Assembly (NCBI RefSeq): GCF_012328925.1
Contig: NZ_JAAXLS010000005.1
Span: 62,001-126,000, forward strand
DNA: 64,000 nucleotides
Reading direction: 5' to 3'
DNA from: Amycolatopsis acididurans
GTDB lineage: Bacteria; Actinomycetota; Actinomycetes; Mycobacteriales; Pseudonocardiaceae
Numbering within the stretch: the first letter of the stretch is position 1; the number at the start of each line of letters is the position of its first letter. Position numbers and translations under genes: made by a program. A model generated the notes under the pieces. The model did not search any database, was not told the origin of the DNA, and saw only the letters and a program-made list of their open reading frames with translations. Of the stretch, positions 21,480 through 29,043 are shown piece by piece.

Positions 21480-22727
21480 CTATGAGGCCTTCTCGTCGTC
21501 TTCCGGGTCGTCGTCTTCCGGGTCGTCGTCCTCGGGATCGTTGAGCACGTCGAGGATGGCGTCATGATCCTCCGTCTTGCGGACGTAGAACTTCAGCGTG
21601 GTGGTGACGCTCTCGTGCCCCATGACCTTCTGCAACTTGTTTGGCGGAACGCCGTCGTCGGCAAGCCAGGTGCCGTAGGAGTGCCGCAGGTCGTGGAAGC
21701 GAATACCCCCTGCCTGGTGGCGGGCCACGTGGATGACCGCCTCCCGGCGCTTGTCGAAATGCTGTGACTGCTTATTGCCGTCCGCGTCCGTCCAGATGGC
21801 CTCGAAGCGTTCATCGTCATAGATCTTTACCTCACCCAGTAGCCCCGCCCGCACAAGAGCCGGTCGCCAGACCCGAGACCGAAACAACGTGCGCCGTAGC
21901 GGCTGACCGGCTTCGTTGGCGAAGATCAGTCCGCCATCTTCCGGCCGATACCGCGTGAGGTGCTCTCGCAACAGGTCAGCAGCCCAATTCGGCAAGGGCA
22001 CTGTGCGCGCTCCAGCACGGGACTTCGGATACGGCTTGAACGAGGTGTGCCCGCTGACCTCGATCACTGTGCGGATCACTCGAACCGCGGGCTTGTCGCC
22101 CAGGTTCACCGCATCGGTGCGCAGCCCCACCACCTCGCCCCAGCGAAGTCCGGTGCCCGCGGCGACCGCGACAAGAGCCCGGTACCGATCTGGGACGACG
22201 GGCAGCAGGAATTCACGCAACTCCTCCCGGCTGATGATCCGGTCGTCGGTGTCGCGTTGGCGGATCTTCGGGAGGGTGACGTCCTCGCATGGGTTGAGCG
22301 TGACCAGCCGGTTTCGTACTGCGGAGCGCATGACGTTCGAGGTGAGTTGCAGGCACTTGCTCACCATGGAGCGGGACAAGTGCCGAGCCAGCTCCGTCAC
22401 CCATTGCTGGACCGCCAGATGCGTGATCTTGGCAAGCTGCCAGTCACCCCACTTGGGGAGGACGTGGGTTCGCATGACCGAGATATCGCGGGCGGTTGTT
22501 GTCGCCTCGGTGGTCCGTGCTGCAATCCAAGGCTCAGCGTGGTCTCGGAAGCGAGTCTTACCGGCCGCTGGCGAGACGTACGAACCGCTGGCCTTGGCCG
22601 TCTCGATCTCGGCGAGGAACCGCTGAGCCTCGCGCTTGGTCGGGAACGTCTTTGCCTTCTGCTTTCCAGCCGGATCACGCCAGTTGGCCCGCCAGCTTCC
22701 GGCAGGGGTCTTGTTGATGAAGCCCAT
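21480..22727 (-). CDS. int: Tyrosine site-specific integrase
   Basis: 415 aa phage-type integrase. N-terminal arm-binding domain (about 1-60, MGFINKTPAGSWRANWRDPAG), core-binding SAM-like domain (65-165), catalytic domain with Arg in GTGLRWGEVVGLR, HDLRHSYGTWL (H-x-x-R), GHESVTTTLKFY (H and the nucleophile Tyr). A roughly 40-residue insertion (FEAIWTDADGNKQSQHFDKR) precedes the HxxR box. The C-terminus is a tandem acidic repeat (DPEDD three times). ATG after AAGGAG; shares one base with the xis stop (TGATG). Integrates the element into tRNA-Ala. Confidence 0.96.
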   Translation of the reverse strand: MGFINKTPAGSWRANWRDPAGKQKAKTFPTKREAQRFLAEIETAKASGSYVSPAAGKTRFRDHAEPWIAARTTEATTTARDISVMRTHVLPKWGDWQLAKITHLAVQQWVTELARHLSRSMVSKCLQLTSNVMRSAVRNRLVTLNPCEDVTLPKIRQRDTDDRIISREELREFLLPVVPDRYRALVAVAAGTGLRWGEVVGLRTDAVNLGDKPAVRVIRTVIEVSGHTSFKPYPKSRAGARTVPLPNWAADLLREHLTRYRPEDGGLIFANEAGQPLRRTLFRSRVWRPALVRAGLLGEVKIYDDERFEAIWTDADGNKQSQHFDKRREAVIHVARHQAGGIRFHDLRHSYGTWLADDGVPPNKLQKVMGHESVTTTLKFYVRKTEDHDAILDVLNDPEDDDPEDDDPEDDEKAS

Positions 22728-22906
22728 CAGGCCGCTCCTTCCCCGCCGTCAAGCCATGCGTGGAACCGGTCACGCGGTATCAGCCATCGCTTGCCGAGTC
22801 GAACAGCGGGAATGTGGCCCTCGCGAACCTGCTGGTAAGCAACTCCACGGTTGATGCCGAGCAGTTCGGCGGCCTCATCCACGGTGTAGGTGACCTTCTG
22901 ACTCAT
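22727..22906 (-). CDS. xis: Excisionase, MerR-like HTH (Xis)
   Basis: 59 aa: MSQKVTYTVDEAAELLGINR then GVAYQQVREGHIPAVRLGKR and a C-terminal RFHAWLDGG. This is the excisionase/DNA-binding (HTH_17) fold that bends att DNA and drives excision with Int. Overlaps rep by ATGA and int by one base, so rep-xis-int is a tightly coupled operon as in pSAM2. Confidence 0.92.
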   Translation of the reverse strand: MSQKVTYTVDEAAELLGINRGVAYQQVREGHIPAVRLGKRWLIPRDRFHAWLDGGEGAA

Positions 22907-24249
22907 GATTCGTTCTCCTTTTTCTGTTTGCGGGTTGTGCGTTTGCGTTGGTAGATGGCTTCGGCGAGTTCACGTTCGGCGTCGTTGGCGTGGCCGGTGC
23001 CGGTGAATTTCCAGTGATTGACCACGAGCACGGTGTCGGGTTGGGCGCCGAGGGTTTCCAGGGCGGCGTGGTGTTGCCAGAGGCGCCGTTCGGTGCGGAG
23101 GTGCTTGAAGGTCAGGGAGTAGCGCTGGCTTTTGGTGAGGAAGTGGCCGCGGAAGCCGAGCATGTGCGCCCAGCGGCGCAGGAAGGTCAGATCCTCGTTC
23201 GCGCCGAGGTCCCAGGCGGCGGTGATCATGCGTTTGTGGTGGGGGTGCACGGTGAGGTGCTCGATGTCGCGTTCGGAGCGCACGGGCCGGTCGGGGGTTT
23301 CGCTGGTGGAGGTGCCTTTGGTGGCGTATTTGGCGATGTAGCCCGCTAGCGCCTGGTCGCTGAGCTGCCCGCGCCCGTCCTCGACGTGGTCGGGGCGGTT
23401 GATCACGCGGATGTCGAGTTGGGTGCCCCAGGTGAAGGTGTGTTCCTCCTCGCCGCCGTCGAGGGTGAGGGTTTTGGTGACGCGGGTGGTTTCCGCGGCG
23501 GCGCGTACGGCGTGGTCGAGGAGTTCGGTGTCTGCCCAGTCGGGGGCGGGGTCGTGGGCGCCTTCGGGGCCGTCGAGGCGGATGACGGCGTGGAAGTGCA
23601 CGAGTCCGCGGCGCTGGTATTCGGCGACTTTGGCATAGGACAGGCGTGCATGCTGGCCGAAGTCGTTGGCGCGCAGTCCGGCGGCGGTGGCGAGTTCGCG
23701 GCGGAGCTGGATGGTGAAGCGGTGCCACAGTTCGCTGGCGTGGCCTTGCCACAGCACCGCGCCGCGGTAGTCGTAGGCGCCGGGATCGATCGCGGTGCCC
23801 AGCCGGGGGTCGTCGGGGTGGTGGAACTGGCCGCACGGGCAAGGCCGCGGTTTGCCGTGCCGGGTGGTGGGGCGGGTGTGCACGGTGCCGAAGGAGGGGG
23901 CGGTGAGGGTGACGAACAAGCGCGGCTTGTCGGCCACCTCGTGGGGGATGGTTTTGCCTCCGGCGACTCCGGCGCGGATGAGGTGGAAGGCGTCGGCGGC
24001 GTAGCGCTCGGAGCAGGCGGGGCAAACCGAGGAGCGGCGGTTGCCGCAGGGGGCGTAGATGGTGCCGATGTGCCGGTCGAGGACGTGGCCGGTGGTGTGG
24101 TCGATCAGGGTGCGCTGGCCGGTGAGGTGCACGGGTTTGAGGCATCCTCCGGTGGCTTCCACGCGTGCCCGCCAGCGCCGGTAGTCGGGTGCGGCCAGGC
24201 GGTGCTGGATGCGGGCCGCGAGGTCGAGATCAACGGGTGTGAGGGCCAT
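22903..24249 (-). CDS. repSA: RepSA-family rolling-circle replication initiator
   Basis: 448 aa. A zinc-finger-like region CGNRRSSVCPACSERYA (about 68-84), LFVTLTAPSFGTVH, then the HUH metal motif in RRGLVHFHAVIRLDG (His-x-His), and the catalytic Tyr region LAGYIAKYATKGT. The C-terminal helix-rich part (FLTKSQRYSLTFKHLRTERR) is also typical of RepSA. Nicks the double-strand origin of the excised circle and starts rolling-circle replication. ATG with GGGAGCACCC upstream; a strong hairpin lies in the leader. Confidence 0.92.
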   Translation of the reverse strand: MALTPVDLDLAARIQHRLAAPDYRRWRARVEATGGCLKPVHLTGQRTLIDHTTGHVLDRHIGTIYAPCGNRRSSVCPACSERYAADAFHLIRAGVAGGKTIPHEVADKPRLFVTLTAPSFGTVHTRPTTRHGKPRPCPCGQFHHPDDPRLGTAIDPGAYDYRGAVLWQGHASELWHRFTIQLRRELATAAGLRANDFGQHARLSYAKVAEYQRRGLVHFHAVIRLDGPEGAHDPAPDWADTELLDHAVRAAAETTRVTKTLTLDGGEEEHTFTWGTQLDIRVINRPDHVEDGRGQLSDQALAGYIAKYATKGTSTSETPDRPVRSERDIEHLTVHPHHKRMITAAWDLGANEDLTFLRRWAHMLGFRGHFLTKSQRYSLTFKHLRTERRLWQHHAALETLGAQPDTVLVVNHWKFTGTGHANDAERELAEAIYQRKRTTRKQKKENES

Positions 24250-24280
24250 GGGTGCTCCCTGGGGTCGTGCGGGAATGGGA

Positions 24281-24327
24281 AAAGGGCGGGCCGACGCGGC
24301 GTGAGGGGTGCCGGTGGCCCGCCCTTT
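24281..24327 (-). terminator. Hairpin between DUF2637 gene and rep
   Basis: Perfect 12-bp stem AAAGGGCGGGCC (24281-24292) and GGCCCGCCCTTT (24316-24327), 23-nt loop. On the minus strand it ends in CCCTTTT, so it may terminate or attenuate transcription entering rep. Confidence 0.6.
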
Positions 24328-24359
24328 CCGGGGGCGCGCGGGGAGGAGTCCGCGCGGGT

Positions 24360-25040
24360 TTAGGTGGTTGCGGGGTGGTGGTTGACGCTGGTGTTGAGCT
24401 CGTCCACGAGGGTGGTGAGCAGGGCGTCGGGCAGGTTCACCGCGGCAGTGATGTCGTCGGCGGTGACGGGGCGGCCAGCCTGGTGCGCGGTTTCGGTGGC
24501 GCGGGTGAGGTTGGCCCGGACACCGGCCGGCAGTTTCGCCAGGGTTGAGCCCTTCGTTTCGGCCGGCACGTGTGCCGGACGTGACGCGGTGGCTGCGCTG
24601 GCCGGTGCCGACTCAGCCGGTGGCGGTGGCTGGTCGGTGTCGTGGGGTGCTCGGCGCATGAGGAGCTTGACCACGACGAGGAATCCCAGCGCGGGCATGG
24701 CCGCGAGCAGCCAACCCGCAGGGGTGCGGGGTGCCAAGGCGACTTGCGCGGCCATCTGGATGACGATTCCGGCGACCAGGACCACGGCGGGGAAGGTGAT
24801 GCGGCGGCGGTCGGTGCCGGTGCGGTGGTCGCGGTGGAGTTCGAATCCGGCGACGATCGCCATGCCCTCGATCACCACGGCGTCGGCCCAGGCGAGCCAT
24901 CCGGCTTGTCCGTTGTGGACGGCCCAGTCGTGGGTGTGGGTGAAACCCGCGGCCGCGCCGATCCCGCCGAGCACGATGGTGACGGCCAGACGGATACCGG
25001 TGACGAGGTTGCGCCGCGGTGTGGTGTCGGGGGTGGGCAT
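24360..25040 (-). CDS. DUF2637 membrane protein (Spd-like spreading protein)
   Basis: 226 aa with four predicted TM helices in the first 130 residues (RLAVTIVLGGIGAAAGFTH; ADAVVIEGMAIVAGFEL; TFPAVVLVAGIVIQMAA; GWLLAAMPALGFLVVVKLL), then a Pro/Ala linker and a C-terminal helical region (LPAGVRANLTRATETAHQAG) resembling a small winged-helix. DUF2637 proteins occur in Streptomyces plasmids and AICEs among the spd genes for intramycelial spread. ATG preceded by AAGGAGAA. Confidence 0.8.
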   Translation of the reverse strand: MPTPDTTPRRNLVTGIRLAVTIVLGGIGAAAGFTHTHDWAVHNGQAGWLAWADAVVIEGMAIVAGFELHRDHRTGTDRRRITFPAVVLVAGIVIQMAAQVALAPRTPAGWLLAAMPALGFLVVVKLLMRRAPHDTDQPPPPAESAPASAATASRPAHVPAETKGSTLAKLPAGVRANLTRATETAHQAGRPVTADDITAAVNLPDALLTTLVDELNTSVNHHPATT

Positions 25041-25062
25041 GACGACCGGTTCTCCTTTCGAG

Positions 25063-25293
25063 TTATCGGCTGGTTTCGCGGCGGATGCTGTTGACCTCGT
25101 GCCGGTAGCCCGCAGCGTGGGCGCGCCACTCGCGGAACAGGCCCACGCTGATCACCAGCCAGGCGGTGAAGGTGATGGCAGCAGCCAGGGCGAAGCCCCA
25201 GAACCCGCTGATCACGGCTTGTTCGATGACGACGGCGAGGATGGCGGCGAGGGTGAGTTTGGTCCAGGACCACAGAAACGACAGGGTGATCAC
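25063..25293 (-). CDS. Small two-helix membrane protein of the AICE transfer region
   Basis: 76 aa from the GTG at 25293: ITLSFLWSWTKLTLAAILAV then VIEQAVISGFWGFALAAAIT and FTAWLVISVGLF give two TM stretches; the C-terminus is basic and hydrophilic (REWRAHAAGYRHEVNSIRRE). GTGA overlap with the preceding gene supports the start. No family recognised; position among tra/spd genes suggests a spreading role. Confidence 0.7.
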   Translation of the reverse strand: MITLSFLWSWTKLTLAAILAVVIEQAVISGFWGFALAAAITFTAWLVISVGLFREWRAHAAGYRHEVNSIRRETSR

Positions 25294-25718
25294 GCCACAG
25301 CCCTCCGGTCCTGTTCGTCCCGCAAGGTCAGGGCCAGCCGGTACACCTCGTCCGGGGTGACCGATTCGCGCGCACCGGGGGCCAGCCGGACATGCCGCTT
25401 GACCAGCCGGTGCGGGATTCCGGCGTAGACGCGGAAGGTGATGCCGTGCGGGCCACGGCCGGTCAGCGTGATGTGCAGGTCCCTGCTGGCGGTGTGCCAC
25501 CAGTCGCCGGTGACGCCGGTCAGCCGGTGCGTCCAGACCAGCAGCGATCCGAGGGTGTGCACGGGGTCGCTGCTGTGCCGGGGCTGGAGGGAGACCTCGT
25601 GATCACGTGGGGCCAGGGTGACCGCGACCGGTTCGGGTGCGGGGGTGGCGTGGACGTAGCGGATGACCGCGGCGGCCAGTTTCGGCACGGTCGCCAGCGG
25701 TGTGAGTGCGGTGGTCAT
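25290..25718 (-). CDS. Conserved AICE hypothetical protein
   Basis: 142 aa from the ATG at 25718 (AGGACACCTGTCACC upstream). Soluble, mixed alpha/beta: LAAAVIRYVHATPAPEPVAV, HTLGSLLVWTHRLTG, DLHITLTGRGPHGITFRVYA, then a C-terminal ESVTPDEVYRLALTLRDEQD. No catalytic motif recognised. It lies 33 bp after the TraB stop and overlaps the next small membrane gene by 4 bp, so it belongs to the transfer operon. Confidence 0.7.
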   Translation of the reverse strand: MTTALTPLATVPKLAAAVIRYVHATPAPEPVAVTLAPRDHEVSLQPRHSSDPVHTLGSLLVWTHRLTGVTGDWWHTASRDLHITLTGRGPHGITFRVYAGIPHRLVKRHVRLAPGARESVTPDEVYRLALTLRDEQDRRAVA

Positions 25719-25750
25719 GGTGACAGGTGTCCTTTCTGGACGGATGTGGG

Positions 25751-27205
25751 TCAGGCGGCGATGGGGACGACCACGCCGGTCGGGTCGTCGCCGTCGTCGC
25801 GGGTGAGGGGGGTGCAGGTGGTGACGAGTTCGGCGATGTCCTCGTCGGTGACCAGTCCGGCGCGCACCCGGATCGGGGTGCGGGTGGTGTTGGTGATCCG
25901 GTAGCCGATTCCGGCGTAGTCCTCGGTCATCGGGATCTCGTCGGCGATCGCGCCCCGTAGGCGGGCGTGGTCGCCCAGCACCATGTCCACGTAGTCCGAG
26001 GAGGTGGTGCGCAGGCAGATCCGCACGGTGAACAGGTCCCGGATCGGCACGATGTCCTTGGTGGGTTCCTGCACGTAGGCGCACACCGCGAATCCGGCTG
26101 CGCGGCCTTGGGTCATGATCTCGCCCAGCAGCTTGTTGACCTGGTAGGTGACGTTGCGTCCACCGAGGGCGGTCAGCATCGCCAGCTCGTCGATCATCAA
26201 CACGTGCAGGGGTGTTTCTGCCGAGACCTCGACCTTGCGTAGTCCCTGGTCCCGCAGTAGTTCCTGACGCTGTTTCATGGCGTCGCGGAACCGGGTGATC
26301 AGGGCGACCATGGCGTCGGTCTCGTCTTCGAGCTCTCCGGTCTGTTCGAGCACGACATTGGGGTCGGTGCTGGTCGCGTAGCGGTGGAACAGGGGCCGTC
26401 CCTGCTCGGTTTCCATGCCGCCCTTGGGGTCGATCATCCAGACCTTGACCAGGCCGTCGCGGATCATCGGCCCCATCGCCCGCAGCGGGTTCCACAGCAG
26501 CCCGCCCTTACCGGAGCCGGTGGCGCCGTGCACTAGCCAGTGGTTGCCGAGCAGGGGTTCGCTCCAGGCCTGCCCGTGCTCGGTATCGCCCAACTCGAGC
26601 GCCGTCAGGTCCACCTCGTGGGCCTCGTCGGGGATCTCGACGGCGGGCACGATCTCGGTGAACGGATTGCCGTAGACCGCGGTGATGGTGATGACCCGCG
26701 GTTTGGCGTTCTCGATCGCGAGCACTTCGGCGCCGAGGGCGGCGGCCAGCTCGTCACGCCGGCCTTGGAAGGTGCGCACGGACTGGCCGCGGCACAGCTT
26801 CACCGTGACTACATCGATCGTCGGGGTCGGGGAGGTCACCTTGAGCACGCGGGGGACCTGCCAGGCGCCGGTGCGGCGGTCGATGCGGGTCAGTTCGCAG
26901 GCGTCGAGGTTCCGGCGCCACGGGTAGCCGTGGTAGCGGGTCCAGCGGCGCCGCACGGCGCGGAAGCGGGGTGCGGCGTGCCGGTGGTAGGTGTCGGGGT
27001 CGATCCGGCGCCAGGCGACGGCGGCGGTGAGCAGACCGGCGGCGACACTGCCGGTGGTGACCGGCCCCAGCTCCAGCACGCTGGTGGTGACCGCGGTCGG
27101 GGTGGCGAGCACGCCGGGGTGGCGGGCCAGCCAGGCGGCCGCACGGACTTCCGCGCCGCGCCGCTTGCCGCTCGGACGGTTCTGAGTGTTGTTGCGGGTG
27201 GCCAT
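25751..27205 (-). CDS. traB: TraB/FtsK-SpoIIIE-type DNA translocase (conjugative transfer)
   Basis: 484 aa from the ATG at 27205 (MATRNNTQNRPSGKRRG; ten further upstream codons are open but GGGAGATC favours this start). N-terminal basic region, two short hydrophobic helices (ATPTAVTTSVLELG; VTTGSVAAGLLTAAVAW), then the RecA-like motor: Walker A VHGATGSGKGGLLW (about residue 230), Walker B HVLMIDELAML, and RAAGFAVCAYVQEPTKDI (arginine-finger region). AICE TraB proteins form hexameric pores that move double-stranded DNA between mycelia. The wHTH gamma-like C-terminus is short. Confidence 0.9.
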   Translation of the reverse strand: MATRNNTQNRPSGKRRGAEVRAAAWLARHPGVLATPTAVTTSVLELGPVTTGSVAAGLLTAAVAWRRIDPDTYHRHAAPRFRAVRRRWTRYHGYPWRRNLDACELTRIDRRTGAWQVPRVLKVTSPTPTIDVVTVKLCRGQSVRTFQGRRDELAAALGAEVLAIENAKPRVITITAVYGNPFTEIVPAVEIPDEAHEVDLTALELGDTEHGQAWSEPLLGNHWLVHGATGSGKGGLLWNPLRAMGPMIRDGLVKVWMIDPKGGMETEQGRPLFHRYATSTDPNVVLEQTGELEDETDAMVALITRFRDAMKQRQELLRDQGLRKVEVSAETPLHVLMIDELAMLTALGGRNVTYQVNKLLGEIMTQGRAAGFAVCAYVQEPTKDIVPIRDLFTVRICLRTTSSDYVDMVLGDHARLRGAIADEIPMTEDYAGIGYRITNTTRTPIRVRAGLVTDEDIAELVTTCTPLTRDDGDDPTGVVVPIAA

Positions 27206-27258
27206 GAGTGGTGATCTCCCAGGTAGTCGAAACACAGAAGGTGGGCCGGGACGAGAAA

Positions 27259-27306
27259 GGGCCGCGCCCCCGCGGTGTGGTCACCGACTGGTGGGGGTCA
27301 CGGCCC
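27259..27306 (-). repeat. Hairpin upstream of traB
   Basis: GGGCCG-CG-CCCCC (27259-27271) pairs with GGGGG-TCA-CGGCCC (27293-27306), 11 bp with an internal loop; on the minus strand it ends in CCCTTTCTC, 50 bp before traB. Attenuator or terminator candidate. Confidence 0.5.
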
Positions 27307-27355
27307 AGCTACGTCCCGATATGCGGTTGTCATGGGGAAATGGGCGACGGTGGTG

Positions 27356-27568
27356 CTAGTGGCGCCTGGCCTTGACCGGGTGGTTGCTGAACATCGGCTT
27401 GGCGCCTTCGAGTAGCACCGTCGCGTTGGCGATGGAGCGGGCCACGTGGTCGTGGTCCTTTTTGAACCCGGCGAAGCGGATCGGGATACCGCGCATCGAT
27501 TCGCGCAGGCCACGCATGGCTTTATCCACATCCATCAACCGGTCATCAAGCTGGCGTTGCGTCATCAC
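27356..27568 (-). CDS. AICE hypothetical protein
   Basis: 70 aa (or 69 from the second start): MTQRQLDDRLMDVDKAMRGL, then a predicted helical HDHVARSIANATVLLEGAKP. GTG at 27568 and ATG at 27565 are adjacent, with AAAGGA upstream; either could be used. No family recognised. Codon use is normal for the element, and it follows the next gene in the same direction. Confidence 0.6.
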   Translation of the reverse strand: MMTQRQLDDRLMDVDKAMRGLRESMRGIPIRFAGFKKDHDHVARSIANATVLLEGAKPMFSNHPVKARRH

Positions 27569-27606
27569 GGACAGTCCTTTCCGAAACAGGTGGGGTTTAG
27601 CGGGCT

Positions 27607-27879
27607 TTAGACGCGCCAGGCGCGGGAGAGCAGTTCGGCCTTGTACTCGATCGAGGCTTGGCGCAGGGTGTCCAGGTCCGCGGAGGCCTTGCGCAGCGCG
27701 GCGGTGACCTCGGCCTTGGTGGGCACTTGCCAGCCCTCGAAGCGGTTGCCCCCGCCGCCCTCGCGCATCTTCTTCGACAGCGCGGTCAGCTCGTCCACGG
27801 CCAGCCGGGTGGTGTTGATGGCCTCCTCGAACTGCTGATAGCGGCGCCTAGCCTGCTCGTTGATCGTCTGCGACTGCAT
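27607..27879 (-). CDS. AICE coiled-coil hypothetical protein
   Basis: 90 aa, almost wholly helical: QTINEQARRRYQQFEEAINT then RLAVDELTALSKKMREGGGG and TAALRKASADLDTLRQASIE. Heptad-like spacing suggests a coiled coil or four-helix bundle. ATG after GGAAAGG. Its start overlaps the end of the upstream gene by 32 bp in another frame. Confidence 0.65.
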   Translation of the reverse strand: MQSQTINEQARRRYQQFEEAINTTRLAVDELTALSKKMREGGGGNRFEGWQVPTKAEVTAALRKASADLDTLRQASIEYKAELLSRAWRV

Positions 27880-28258
27880 GTCGTGCGTCCTTTCCTGCTA
27901 TCGGGGCCAGTGCCCGCCACTGGCGTGCCTTCTCTTTCGACTTCCGTGGCACGAGCACCGAATTGCCCGGACCCTCGCGCCCTCCGCACTGGTAGGTGTG
28001 CACACCGCCTTTCGTGAGCCAGTTCGTGTCCAGCAATTGGTGAACCATGTGGGCCTCGTCGGCGGTGGTGGCCGTGATCTGGTTTTTGGATTCCTTCCGG
28101 TACACCTTTTCGGCAACCCCCACCAGCACGTAGCCCTCAAGCTCAGCAACCTCTAACACCTTTTCCACCAGGCTCATGTCATTCGTGATTCGCCGCCCCG
28201 AAGCCTGATCGGCGGCGGTGATCGTGTTTCCGAACAAATCCCGCTGTGTCCTGGTCAT
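27848..28258 (-). CDS. AICE hypothetical protein
   Basis: 136 aa from the ATG at 28258, which overlaps the preceding small gene as ATGA. MTRTQRDLFGNTITAADQAS at the N-terminus; a central MSLVEKVLEVAELEGYVLVG and DEAHMVHQLLDTNWLTKGGV segment; the C-terminal third is basic. The body could be a winged-helix-like DNA-binding domain, but that is only suggestive. No homologue recognised. Confidence 0.6.
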   Translation of the reverse strand: MTRTQRDLFGNTITAADQASGRRITNDMSLVEKVLEVAELEGYVLVGVAEKVYRKESKNQITATTADEAHMVHQLLDTNWLTKGGVHTYQCGGREGPGNSVLVPRKSKEKARQWRALAPIAGKDARHAVADDQRAG

Positions 28259-28383
28259 GAGCGCGCCACCTTCATCGCGATCGCTGCGGAGCCCAGCAGC
28301 GTGAGCACTCCCAGTACCGGCACCGCGACCGTCAAACAGCCCACGATCACCAGCCACACCAGCCCCATCAATGCGTTCGACAT
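28255..28383 (-). CDS. 42-aa hydrophobic peptide (Spd-like)
   Basis: MSNALMGLVWLVIVGCLTVA then VPVLGVLTLLGSAAIAMKVA and RS: one long or two short TM segments with a short basic tail. ATG preceded by GGAGAGGAGATC, an excellent RBS, and a 4-bp ATGA overlap with the downstream gene. Tiny hydrophobic proteins are common among AICE spread genes. Confidence 0.7.
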   Translation of the reverse strand: MSNALMGLVWLVIVGCLTVAVPVLGVLTLLGSAAIAMKVARS

Positions 28384-28401
28384 CGTTGATCTCCTCTCCT
28401 G

Positions 28402-28488
28402 TCAGGGTTTCCACTGGCAGCCGCACACCGTGCAGGTGCACACCCCACACGAGGCGAACCAGTCACCATGGCCGTTCGGGCACGTCAT
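28402..28488 (-). CDS. 28-aa cysteine-rich peptide
   Basis: MTCPNGHGDWFASCGVCTCT then VCGCQWKP. Five Cys residues in C-x2-C/C-x-C spacing plus two His suggest a tiny zinc-binding knuckle. Stop codon lies 18 bp before the next gene's start, with that gene's RBS in between. A GTG one codon upstream is possible. No strong RBS of its own. Confidence 0.5.
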   Translation of the reverse strand: MTCPNGHGDWFASCGVCTCTVCGCQWKP

Positions 28489-28554
28489 CACGCACCCCGC
28501 TTCGGGCCGTGCGGATCAAACGTGGACAGCCCGTCCAGGCGGGCCGGTAGCGTG

Positions 28555-28779
28555 CTAACCATCGGTCTTCACCTCGCTCAATTCGTTGGCCACACGGGAA
28601 ACCTGCGTGTAAAGGTCGTTGACCTGCTCGATCAGGTGGGCCGACTTCCGCGTGAAGTGCTCACCCGCCCCACTGATCGACACTGACGCGGACTCCAAGG
28701 ACCGGGCAGCGCCGTCCAAGGAACCCATCGCCGTCCGGTAGTCCTCGATCAGCGCGTTCAGCCCTTGACTGCTGATCAC
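28555..28779 (-). CDS. AICE helical hypothetical protein
   Basis: 74 aa from the GTG at 28779, preceded by GAGGAGAG at ideal spacing; the frame is open upstream but without signal. Helical: LNALIEDYRTAMGSLDGAAR, then SAHLIEQVNDLYTQVSRVAN. Resembles WXG100-like small helical hairpins in size but lacks a WxG motif. First gene of the minus-strand run towards traB, with a good promoter candidate 150 bp upstream. Confidence 0.65.
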   Translation of the reverse strand: MISSQGLNALIEDYRTAMGSLDGAARSLESASVSISGAGEHFTRKSAHLIEQVNDLYTQVSRVANELSEVKTDG

Positions 28780-28933
28780 GGCAAGCTCTCCTCGAATTCG
28801 ATTGACAATCCACCGTTGCGCATTTCCGATTACCTCGATTCGTTGTCGTGGTAGAACCCCAAAGCTTCCGGAGAAATGAGCCCGGAAACTAAGGCGCGCC
28901 ACCACAAAGGCGCGAAAACACGGCGTTTTTGGG

Positions 28934-28962
28934 CATAGCTCGGCTCACTCTGTAATTGTCAA
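28934..28962 (-). promoter_or_regulatory. Candidate sigma-70-type promoter for the AICE transfer operon
   Basis: On the minus strand a perfect TTGACA (28962-28957) is followed 17 bp later by GCTATG (28939-28934). It would give a leader of about 150 nt before the gene starting at 28779. Confidence 0.45.
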
Positions 28963-28974
28963 TGAACACAAAGT

Positions 28975-29021
28975 GCCCTTGCCCGACTCGAACGGGCCAC
29001 TAACCAGAAATTAGGAAGGGC
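28975..29021 (-). ncRNA. tRNA-like three-way junction (D-arm-less)
   Basis: Minus-strand order: GCCCTT, C, CTAA-TTTCTGG-TTAG (4-bp stem, 7-nt loop with T at the U33 position), TG, GCCCG-TTCGAGT-CGGGC (perfect T arm with consensus TTCRANY loop), AAGGGC. The outer 6-bp helix and T arm join without unpaired bases, as in tRNA. There is no D arm and no seventh acceptor pair. It lies between two AICE genes, upstream of a promoter. Structure is visible; transcription and function are unknown. Confidence 0.45.
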
Positions 29022-29025
29022 TCCC

Positions 29026-29042
29026 CGGGAATCGAATTCCCG
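29026..29042 (-). repeat. 6-bp-stem hairpin adjoining the tRNA-like fold
   Basis: CGGGAA-TTCGA-TTCCCG on the minus strand, starting one base after the stop codon of the SCO3933-like gene; possibly part of one composite terminator or RNA element with 28975-29021. Confidence 0.5.
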
Positions 29043-29043
29043 A

